Origin: Adiantum capillus-veneris
Lineage: Eukaryota; Streptophyta; Polypodiopsida; Polypodiales; Pteridaceae
Assembly: GCA_014529385.2 (NCBI GenBank)
Contig: CM043968.1
Span: 8,536,648 to 8,600,647, forward strand
Direction: 5' to 3'
DNA length: 64,000 nucleotides
Below the pieces are notes generated by a model that saw only the letters and a list, made by a program, of their open reading frames with translations, ran no database searches and was not told where the DNA came from. Shown here one piece after another: positions 22,801 through 34,400 of the stretch (positions within the stretch are counted from its first letter, which is position 1; each line of letters starts with the position of its first letter). A program made the translations under genes and the position numbers.

Positions 22801-25800
22801 TGGTACAGAACTAGTCTCAAAGATGCGGAAGCAGCAGGCTCGCCAGAGGAACTAGAGTGTCAGGCTGCAGATGAGCTCCCAACACTCCTCTCTCTCACTG
22901 TATCACTCCTGTGGAGTAAGCTCTGTAGCAGGCTGGGTGTAGGTTGACCCCCCTGCATCACTATCATCCTGTTGGTGGAGGATAGCTCACACTGAAGTGC
23001 CGGGCCGGTGAGAGTGGACCAAGCAGTTGCCCCCCAAGTGTACTGTCGTGCTGTCGAAAGAGCTGGCATCAGCCGAAGGACACGAAGCCAAACCGGTTGT
23101 GCCAAAGGACAATCCCAGAGACAATGGCGTTGACTCCCCACACAGTGGTCACAAGTCGGCATGTTGTCGAGGGACCAGTATGCACAAGCCAACTCCCAAC
23201 TGCTGTAGCTCGATGTGCAACTAGCCAATGGAACAAAGTAACTCGCCGAGGCTGTATGGAGTCCCACAACCTGAAACGAATGCGGAGATGGTTGACCCTT
23301 CCATTTAATTAAGTACTTGTCATTAGCCTTTTGACGCGAATGATGGGTACGATGATCTAGAACTGCTTCTGGTTCTCGAGGAGTATACTCAGTTTCAATA
23401 TCTTGCCATACATTTTCCTCGATAGGCACAACAATGTCGGCTTCGCCTAATTTCACCTTAAGGCGGCTGACATGAAAGACTGGATGTACACTAACATCCG
23501 AAGGAAGAGCTAGTGTGTAGGCAACTTGGCCAATTTTCTTTGTGATCAAGAACGGACCACAATATCTAGCTGAAAGCTTATAATGCTTTCCTGTTCGCAT
23601 AGTCTTGGAATCCTTGGGTATCTTCAGATAGACCCATTGTCCCATATCTAGAGTCCTTGGAGACCTCTTTTGATTAGCATAAGTAGTGAGTAGTGACTCG
23701 ATCACGAGCCGTTCTTATACTATCCTTAGCCAATTTGAGCATTTCTTGCATGTCATACAGGAAATCACGAGCTTGGCGTTCCTTGACTTTCTCTAAGCCA
23801 ATAGCAATTCGGGATTTAGGCTCAAATCCATACATCAGCATGAACGGGCTAAATCCAGTAGCAGAATGCTTGCTACTATTATAGACAACCTCTAACTGTG
23901 GAAGATACCTTTCCCAGTCAGACTGCCTATGAGAGACATAGGCTCTCAACATGTCCTCTAACGTCTAATTCATCCTTTCAGAAGACGACATACTCAACTT
24001 CGTCTGAAGATGAGCAAACACATCTCGCCAAAATCGGCCAGTGAACTTAGTATCTCGATCACTGACGATATCCTTTGGGAGACCATACAACTTATAAAGC
24101 TGATCGACAAATAAAACCGCCAACTCATGGCTTTTTACTGTCGACTTCGTTGGTATATACTTCGCCATTTTTGTGAGTTTATCGCCCACAACCCAAATAG
24201 CGTCATTGCCCTGACTAGTATTTGGCAAACCAACGATGAAGTCCATGGAAATACTCTGCCATTTGGCATCCGGGATTTCCAATGGATGTAGCAAGCCAGC
24301 TTTTCTAAGGTGCTCTGCATTATTGACCTGACACTGAGGGCATCTCTTCACATAGCTCTCTATGTAAGAGCGCATCCTTGGCCAATAGAAATATCGCTTG
24401 ACCAAAGCCAAAGTTCTCTGGATGCCTGGGTGCCCAGCGCTAAGAACATCGTGGCATTCGCACAAAATCCTTTGTCGAATCTCATCAATTTCCGGCACGC
24501 AGACTTTACCATTTCTGAACAATAGTCCATCTCTAATGGAATATTGTCGCTGTCTCGTCTCTCTAGCACGACTCACTTGGGTCGCCGGATCACCCAAGCC
24601 TGTATGCGAGTCATGGCCCGCTTCGACCTCGTTCCATATCTTGCCAAAATGGCCATGAGAACGACATAGCCGTCGGAGAGAGATAGAAATCCGTCGAGAT
24701 TTCAGCCATAGACAAGGTATTGACCTCAGGAATCCTGCTGAGCGCATCGGCAACTCGATTGCTGGATCCTTTTCGATAACGGATCTCAAAGTCAAACTCT
24801 TGCATAAGCTCAACCCATCTAGCCTTCTGGCCTCTGAGATCACCCTGATCACAGATATACCGCAAGGAATGATGATCTGTCCATGCAACAAACATAGAGC
24901 CATACCAGTAGTGCCGCCATTTCCTTAGGGCGTGGACTATGGCGCAAAACTCCTTTTCATACGTTGGATAACGCATCTCAGCGTCAGAAAAGCTTCTTAC
25001 TTTCAAACGCAACAGGACGTCCATCCTGATATAATGCCGCACCAATAGCATAATCACTAGCATCCATTTCAACCACAAACGGTTTGCTAGGATCCACAAT
25101 GTGTAATATTGGCGCAGTAGTCACCAAGTGCTTTAGTGTTCGAAAGCTCTCGTTGAGACGCTCATTCCAAACAACAGGGGGATTACCTTTACAACGGGGA
25201 CCCAAAGTCTTCGGCCCTTTCACCCCTCCTTTTAAAAGTTGCGTAAGCGGAGCAGCAACTTTAGAGTAATCCTTGATAAACTTGCGAAAGAATCCAGTAA
25301 AGCCTAAAAAGGACTTTACTTGGCGCACGTTCTTCAGAATGGGCCAATTTCGCACTTTATCCAATTTTTCAGGGTCAACGCGAATTCCATTGCGAGTAAT
25401 GATGTGACCCAAGTACAGAAGCTCTTTCTTAAAGAATTCACACTTAGAAGCCTTAGCATAAAGCTTCTCAGTTCTCAGTACTTCGAAAACAGTGCGTATA
25501 TGTACTAGGTGCTCATACAAACTTCGGCTGTAGATCAAGATATCATCGAGAAACACAACAACAAAGTTGCCTAAAAATGCTCTCAGCGGATCATTCATCA
25601 TTTGCTGGAACGTAGCTGGAACATTGGTCAAACCAAAAGGCAAGACCAAAAACTCGTAGTGACCATAACGCGTATGGAAGCCTGTCTTAGGAATATCTTC
25701 CAGTTTGATCCGTATGGAAGCCTGTCTTAGGAATATCTTCCAGTTTGATCCGTATCGGATGATAGCCTGATCGCAGGTCTATCTTCGTAAAATACAACGC

Positions 25801-28400
25801 GCCATGGAGCCGATCTATCAGATCGCCCATGCACGGGAGCGGATACTTGTTCTTGACAGTGAGCTTATTCAACCCCTTGTAATCCACGGAGAAGCGCATA
25901 GTGTTATCCTTCTTTCGAGAAAGTAACACTGGCGCTCCCCACGGGGACTTTCTTGGCCGAACAAAACCCCTGTTGAGATAATCTTTCAGCTGCCGCTGAA
26001 TCTCGTCCTCTTCCGTTTTACTAAACCGACAGGGTTGCTTTGAGAAGGGCTGACTACCAGCCAGCAACTCAATGCCATGATCTACTCCTCTCGAAGGCGG
26101 CAAGCCAGGAGGTAGATCATCAAGAAAAACATCCTTGAAATCAGTCATGATTTCTTGGATAAGGTTGGATTCGTCGGAATCCCTAAGTTAAACAGAAGAA
26201 CATGAAACATTTTTACGAAATTCAGTGACAGAAGTACCAAGCACTAATGAATCAAACCAAACAGATGGTACACATTGATAAAAGTCAACATCAAAAGACT
26301 TTATTTCTTTAAGCAGTAACAACTGGTATTGCAAAACCATTATTTACAGACTTTTGATTACAAAGCGACACAGATACATGAGGCATGTTATGCTTAACAA
26401 AAACAAGAGAGTGATGTACATAGTCTACATACAATGAGTCTTGTTTATCATAAAACCATGGAATTCCTAAAATAACAACTGCTCTGTCCAGGCTCGTGAT
26501 ATGGAAATCCAGGTTCTCTTTGTAATCATCTAGCTCGAGCGACAAGTCTGGAACCATCCGATTCCATACATCCGTGTCCACGCCACGAGCCATCTTCACG
26601 CGATACTCATGGTCACTGTCCCGCGTCCGCAGGCTCAGTTTCTGCACAAATTTTGCATCCACAAAATTGTGTGAGCTTCCATTATCAAGGAGTACGGTCA
26701 CGTCGTGACCATTGATCTTCCCGGGGAAACGGAGAAGATCGTGCTTATCAAACACTTCGGTGCTAAAAGTACAATTAGTGCATGAACTGTGCGCTAAATG
26801 ATGGATTTCAACTTGAACAACATCAGAGTTACCTGAGATCTCGTGGATTTGAACCGAAGGACCGCCTTGCGGTTTCTGCATCTTTTTCTTCTTGGGGCAA
26901 TCCTTGATTTGGTGACCTGTCTGGCCACAGCCGAAGCAAGCCCCCTTCTTCACTGCATCAGCGACTGAAGCATTTCTGGCTTTCTTCTTCTCCTCGCAGC
27001 ACCCTCATCGGATTGATGGTCTGCAATTCTTTTCTTCTCGTAATTCGCTCCATTTATCAAATGGAACGTCCTGGCCTTTGCCATTGCGTCCTCGACGTCA
27101 GTCGGGGCTTTATCCTGTATTAAGGCCCAACGGTAATCCTCATGCAATCCCAGCAGATACATGTGCACAGCGTGCGTAGAATCCACCTTGTGGAAGGTGA
27201 GCGCCTCTTTGAAAGCTGTCGTATACTTATCAAAAGATAGAGTTTTCATCGAAAGACTCTTTAGTTTGGCATAAGCTTCCAAAGGGTCCATTTTGGCGAA
27301 ATCCCTCTTGAATTTCACACAAAAGTCAGTCCACGTCGTAGGCTTCTCTGTCATGTCGCGCCACCAGGTAAGCGCCTTGCTGCGCAGATAGAGAGGAATC
27401 GTCTGAATCCTCTGTTCATCATGCTCCTCATGGAGATCAAAGTATATGGTCCACTGGTGCAGCCAGTTATTTACAGCCAATTCCGTACACTCCTTCTCTT
27501 CACCTGAGAAATTTGTAGTTTTGTACGGAATTGTGGCAGTCGGACCAACCTGCGAACGCCCAAAAGCAGCAATCTGCATCTGCAATTGTTGGAGATGAGT
27601 TTCGCCCTCGGAAATACGCGCAGTCGTCGACTGAGCCATATTTTCGAGAGTAGAAAGTCGGGAACTGAGCCCCTGTACGACCCCTTCGAGAGAGGCCAAG
27701 CGAAGGTTCGTCTGAACATTCGCGTTTTCCAGAGCAGTAACACGTTGGTCGAAACTTTGGAAAGTGCTTGTAATCCATGTGTAGAGAGCATGTGTGAATG
27801 GAATTTGGATGTTACCTGGCGCGTTGTCACGCTGCACATCTGAGCTGGAGGAATCCATGGCGAAGTGCGTGAAAAAATTGGAATTTGCACGCGAAACCGG
27901 GCCTTTTTTTGTACTTTTCGGTTGCGAAAAAGTGAAGTTCGAGGAGCTCCACGCGTCTGAAGGCGAGCAGGTGATGGCGGGAGCGCGAGAGCGCAAGCAG
28001 GTGAGAGAGAGCAGGCTGGGGAGAGAAGCAGGAGAGTCTAAAAACTCATTTCTTTGCAACTTACAGGTCTCTGTAAGTGAGTTTTTTTTTTATTAAAACA
28101 CAGGTTTCAAACTATACTTTAAAAAGTCCCGGCCATTTTTATAAAAAAAAAGGCCACTTGATTTAAATAAACCAAGCTTAAGTGACCTCAAAAGAGAACT
28201 CCCGCGTTGAACTTAAAAAAACGATCGCTGCCTCAACCAGCGTATGCCGCGTGGAGCGTGGAAGGAAACACACGCGCGTGAATGTGGGCAGCGTGCGCTC
28301 GCATGGGTTTGGCACATGCTATGCTGCCAATTGGGCACCATGTTGGAAAAAAAAGCTACGCAACCTCCCCTGCAGACTCAAGGCCCGCATAGAGAGAGGT

Positions 28401-28464
<64 letters not shown>

Positions 28465-31400
28465 GCTTCGCACAAAGAGACTTACAAAGAGGGGGATTTA
28501 CAGAGAGATTTAAAAGCATAACATATGCTGAATTTTAATCATAAATCAGTAAATTAAAAACGAACTCCCTGATTTTCAGCATTCCCACCTGTCAAATTGC
28601 CGAATTTTATCAAAAAACAGCAGAGAAACATTAATTTTCACCTGCACGTACACTCATGAGAAGAAAAACGATTAATTAAATAACCAATTCATCAAAAATT
28701 GCATGAAACAGATATTATCCGACTTAAATCAGTCTGTAGGTGTGCACACAGTCCTTTGTGTAGCCAAGCTGGCTCTGATACCATGAAATGAACGCGGAGA
28801 TGGATCTCTCGGCTACACAGACCGCCTACAGATACGCGTCGGACGAACCACCTGACCATAGCCACCATCCGGCAGCTCCCCCGTGATGGGGCTAGCATCT
28901 TAGGACGTATGTCACAAAACGGGAGCGTAACTTAGAAAATCTGAAAATTATAATTCTTTGAAAACATGAGAGAAGGGAGAAGATCGACACAGTATTGGGG
29001 ACGAGAAGATGGGCTGGTCCCCCCCCCCCCCCCCCCCCGTAAAGAGTATTCTTTTATTCAGGAAGAATTCTTATACAAGCACGAGAACCCGAGGAAACCC
29101 CTCCGTTCTGTAATCTTAGACCTGAAGGTCATACTTTCCCACAAAGGGCTTGGGCACCAGGCCGTTCCTTCCCGTAAGGGACTTAGGCGCGAAGCCGTAC
29201 TTTCCCGTAAGGGACTTAGGCACAAGGCCGTTCCTTCTCGTAAGGGACTTAGGCGCGAAGCCGTACTTTCCCGTAAGGGACTTAGGCACAAGGCCGTTCC
29301 TTCCCATAAGGGACTTAGGCGCGAAGCCATACTTTCCCGTAAGGGACTTAGGCATGAAGCCGTACTTCCTGTAAAGGGCCTTCCCGTAAGACGGGAGATT
29401 CCTGCAAAACAAACCACACAAACACGCGACAACAATTCGTATGGCGAATCCACAATAGATACCTGTCGCTCTTGCACGGGAAAAGCGACTTCTGTGCTTC
29501 GTAGTCTCGCGATCTCTTGCGGCAGAGTCTTCTCTTGCTGATGTTGGTACCTCCCGTGAGTGAGGGCATGTGGTGCTTTTATAGCTCCCTGGCCACGGCA
29601 CGAATAACTGCTCGCGTAGAGATCGCGGCCGTTTTTTTTCTTTTTTTTGTGGCGCTGTTCTACCAGAAATAAGGAGAGAGAATTCGCTGGCTGGTTTTGT
29701 TGCTTTATCTTCTAAGTGGCTGCCTTATTTTATTAATAAAGAGGCCGGTCACTTTATAAAATAAAGTGTGAATCTGTTCAAACTTTAAAAACTCACTCCG
29801 TTAGTGAAAACAATGCTACATGGACACATTCCAGGCGTCCTCGAGTGCAGGACACGACACAGATGCAATGCAGACACAGACTCCTCGCAGGAAAGCATCT
29901 GCCCTCCCGCGACTGTTCCTGCTTTTCGTAAAAAGCTTCATTGAACCCATCTTTATTCTTGTGCTTGCGTTCTTACGCGTACTTTCTTACTCAGTTCGGA
30001 TTTCCTCCTTAGACCCTTAGTGTGTCCCCTTACTGATGAACCTGTCACCCATCTTGTGACTCATCAGGGACCACCATTACATGGTCTTCTTCCACCGAAC
30101 TAACAGGCCAACTCCTTCACGGTGCTTCTTGTCACCCATCATATGACACACCAGAGTTGTCTGTTTCCTGATGTCTTTTCGTACAGATCTGTGATTCCTT
30201 AACTTATTAGTTAACTTGTGCACATTTCTTATTAAAGTCCTAATTCTAAAAAATAGAAATTAGAAACAAAATAGTCAAATTAGTTTCAACGTAGGCGTGC
30301 ATCTGTAAGACCGAGCGTCCCATACCACCTGGCCTCACCTCCTCGAGGTGACCTCGCGCACTCCTAGCCTCGCGGGCTAACCACTGACACTCTGCCGGTG
30401 AGGTCGATAACTGAAAATGAGGCCTTGGCCTCCCTTTCATAATAATGGCCAGCCACACTGGCCGTGATCACACTACGTCCGCCCGGACACTGGACGCCCA
30501 TCCCGATGGCATCTGGGCTAGATCCCCTCTCCTGTGAGCGGGACATAACACAACCTCTCCCAAAAAGCTGCCAAGAACTCAGCTGTGAGACCCTCCACCT
30601 GCTAATGAGGTGCTGCAGCAGGACTAGCCTCTCTCCATGCTACCAGTATGTGACGTCCCAGTCGAACAGTGTACTGAAAGAAAGGGACACCTGTATGGTC
30701 GACTAAGGAGAAAGGGTCCCTCCAAAACCACTCTCAAGGATCCCACTGCACTCGTGCGAGTGGATAGCACTCCCAGGCCCACAACCTCTAGTGGCCAGTC
30801 TCAAGAGGTGCAGGGTGAGGATCTATGACGCAAGTCCTCCCACAGATGCCCACAACTCGGATCCTCTGAAAACAACACTATCACATGTGGGGCCTCTACG
30901 GAAACTCTGTGTAAGCGACCCTCACCCTGTAGCTTGAAAAACAGGGAGGATACATTCTCTGAGCAAGCCCGAACTGCGATGGGAACCTCCAGTCGCGTGA
31001 AGGCCCCCATCCATCTGGGCGCTGTTGACTCGAGAGGTGTCAGCCACTCAGTTGGTACTAGCTCTGTGATGTCCTGACACATGCTCTGCACCCCTCTCAT
31101 GCCCTGAAGCTGGATGCTTTGAAGCTCCTCTGATTAGCCTGAAAACTGTAGCCAATCACCTATTAAAGTGCGTGCTAGACCCTTTGCCATGGGACCCCAA
31201 GAAACATGAGGCCTACTTCCAACCAAGTGGCACTCTCTGAGTGCTAACCATGGGGTTCCAAACAAGGGGCTGTCTCAAGCGCACCTCCGTGCAAGTAGGC
31301 TAATGCTGCTCTAGGCCTCTCCGAAGTTCTCCCAGGAACGGAGCAGACTCGCATTGAAACGGTTTTCCGCTCAGGCCAACTCTGCGCATCTCTTCAAATA

Positions 31401-34400
31401 TCAATCTAGTCAAAGGTCGCCAGGGGCCTCAAGCCTAAGGTACTCTAGCACTAAGCCATTGAAGGAAAAACTCCTTCCAGGGATCGTCCTCTGGAAGAAG
31501 TCCTCTGATGATGAACTTCCCAAGAAGGGCTCTACTCTGCTGTGCTGGGTCTATGATCCCCAACACAGCGTGAGAACAAGGAAGAGTGATGACCTGCCAG
31601 GCCACTTTGGCCCGGGCTACCTAAGTTTCACGCCCTGACCAAAGGAAGTTCCTGATCAGCCTCTCTATCTGGTTGATGCAGGAACTCGAAAAGATCCAAC
31701 AAGAAGTGGCCAACAACACTTGGTTGGCCACTACCACTCTACCCGCCAGAGAAAGTCGTGCGGAACTCCAATGTAACAACTTCCTCCTGATGGACAGAAG
31801 GAGGGGAGCAATCTGCTGCTCACGAGACAAGTCCAAGCCAATCTGATAGCCCATGTCACCAGCGTGTGACTACTATCTATCCTTTTTGTTGATTTCTTTC
31901 TTATTATCTATTTACTTTCACTTTTTGGAAACACCCCTCGGGAAATCTAACTGCCCTGCATTGCATAGCTAGTGTGGAACTGTCCAGAGGGAGTCCAGGC
32001 CTGAGGGCAAGAGAGCACTAAGGTTGGACAAAGACTATGGCTAGCCAAAGTGGGGTCATTGACTAGCCAAAGTGGAATCCTTTGCTACAGAGGCTACATT
32101 TCAGTTCTGGATGTGGCCGCAGTGTACAAAGAGGGTCGGATGACCTAGAAAGATACAATGGCAGCATCTCCTAAAATTTAGGGAACTGCTATTTTGGGAC
32201 CTGAAAATGTCTTCGCGTCATTACGTGCAGTTTGACATGGGGATCATTTTGTTACTCTGTGGCCAAGTCAACAGAGGCTGCAGGTGAGATATTTTTAGAC
32301 CCGAGGGTCTAAAGCGAGAAAATGCACAAATGAGTGACACTTGGCACTCTGAGGCCAGTTTACTACTTATAGAGAAGGCAAAAACGTGATTTATAGCTGG
32401 GAGGCCCATTTTGCAAGTCTCTGTCACAGGTTAAGAGCTATGGAGTGCTTGCTTTCCCTCTTATGCACAGTGCGGTGCCAGGAGTGATGCCCTGCACGCT
32501 ACGCACTGCCCTCTCTCTCCCCTTTGGCAGTATGTTATGCCCCTCTAGTGGGCTCTTCATTTGACCAATGTACAGTTGTGTGGGTTCATGCGCGATTGCC
32601 GAGGCAAGAGCCTCTTGTACAGGTACTGGATTAGCTAGCGGCTAATCCCCCCCGCAGGTACAGGTGAATTCGGAGAGGTTTCACGCCAGAAATCTCGTCC
32701 GATTCAAAGGGCAAGTAGCCCTACAGGTGCGGGAGCTCGAGGACTTGCTACGGATGCGACCGGCACGCGAAACGGAGCCCGAAACAGTGAATTACAGCCT
32801 GCTGTGTATTTTTGCAGGTTTAGGGTTTTGGCCCTAAACGGACCCTAATACCCCCAGGAGGTTCGGGGACGCAAGGGGACCGCTGTACAGGTGATCTGGC
32901 GCATTTTCAGGGCTGAAAACAGAGAATTCAGCGTGCTGCAGATTCTCGCCAGGTTTTGCAAAGTGCTCGTATGCGTCGGGAAAATCAGTCAATGCGTGGG
33001 AATACTGACTGTGAAGGGTTCTAGTACAGCTATGCTGCCGAAATCGGGCTGGAACAGTGGAAATTCAGCCGAGTTTGTGCGGGGCAGCTTGTAGGGAACC
33101 ACAGCGTTTATTTCCTCTTTTGAACAATAAAGAAATACCGAAAGGGGCGCCTAAGTTAGGGGCCAATCTGGTGTCCGTCTACTCATACAGGTGCAATCTA
33201 GCAGCCTGTATCCCTCTCCCCTTTGTTGTGTCTTGAAAGTACAGGTAAAATAGACGACTAATAATGGGTTAAAGCTAAATCAAGGTTTAAAGTAAAGTCT
33301 ACCGCCCTTTTTGGATTGAACAGGCCGGTTACAGCCCAAGTACCGAACTGGCAGCCAATCAGGCGTAGGAGCACTACCACTCGAAAAAGCCACTGTCTTT
33401 CTCAAGTTGATCAGTGCGCCTGATGCACAACAAAAGGTCTCAAGAGCCTGCTCACACCTGTGAAGGTTGGCCTCCTGGCCCTCCAAGTACAAGGCTGAGT
33501 CGTTTGCAAACTCAGCATCCAGTAGCTCATCTCCCCGAATAGGGAGCACTAAGCCACGTAGACCAACCTGTTATGAAACCAAAAACCTGCTCATCGCCTC
33601 ATCATAGAACGGAAAGAGGAAGGGGGACTAGAGGGCAGCCCTGTCTGACTGAATGTGTGAGCATGAAGCGATCTCTGCTACCGTCTGACAAAAGTACCTA
33701 ACTGCGTGCCCGTCAATGGAGAGTTGACACACCTCTGATCCATGCATTTGAGAAGCCGATCTTGCCTAGAGTTCCCTCCAAAAAGTCCCAGTCAACTCTA
33801 CCATAAGCCTTCTCAAAATTAAGAAGAATTATCACGAGATTCTCACCACGGAGGCGTGCGAGGGTAGATGCCTCCCTGAAAGGGAAGATATTGTCAAGGA
33901 TACTATCTCCTTGACAAAATCTATCTGTGTCCCATGTATGATGCTCTCTAGAAGTGGCTGAATCCTCAAACTCAGAACCTTGGCAAGAATTGTGTAGGCT
34001 GAGTTGAGGATAGTGATCGTCCGCCACTGTCGAATCTCATTCAAGGAGCCACTCTCGTTGGAAATGAGGTAAATCAAGCCCTCACTCATGCTGTCAGGCA
34101 TCTGTCCTGTGTGTAGGATGTACTGAAAAGCGTTGCAGAGATCTGAGCCAAGCAAGTTCCAGTACTCTAAGAAAAAGCTAGGAGTCAAACCATCCTCACC
34201 TAGACAACTACCACGGGGAAGTGCTCTGAGGGCCGCGTGGAGCTCTTCTAAGTGGAGAGGCAGCTCGAGCCTCTGGCGCATCTCCTCAGTCACAAGACAA
34301 GGCATGTTTACCCACACCTGCTCTCTGCATGCATCTTGACGCTCTGGCCGAGGCTCTGCACGCAGCAGGTCACGGTAAAAGTCGGTGGCAATTGCACGCA

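Larger units (their letters stand above)
28910..30288 (-). mobile_element. Solo LTR-C (1379 bp), E3 family
   Basis: Sense minus: starts TGAAACTAATTTGAC at 30288 and ends CGCTCCCGTTTTGTGACA at 28910, with TG...CA ends and a 5-bp duplication. It is colinear with the E3 3' LTR (15087-16336), including the TATAAAAG (29576-29583), the AATAAA region, a C run (29019-29038) and the 33-bp repeats. No internal region, primer-binding site or polypurine tract is attached, so it arose by recombination between two LTRs of a full element. It lies inside the E4 5' LTR. Confidence 0.93.
28784..30781 (-). repeat. E4 5' LTR, split by a solo LTR
   Basis: Outer end TGGGCCTGGGAGTGC at 30781 and inner end CGCGTTCATTTCA at 28784 (sense minus). 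Subtracting the 1379-bp insert and its 5-bp duplication leaves about 614 bp. The right end is defined by the TG and the CAACC duplication; no second complete copy is available for comparison. Confidence 0.6.

Noticed and set aside
29153-29380. Regular 33-bp repeats resembling a CRISPR array
   Set aside because: The units are directly adjacent with no spacers, alternate between two variants, and lie in a plant LTR.
28966-29541. Long open readings on both strands with 11-residue repeats
   Set aside because: They result from a 33-bp (multiple of three) minisatellite inside an LTR; the same is true for 15847-16244.
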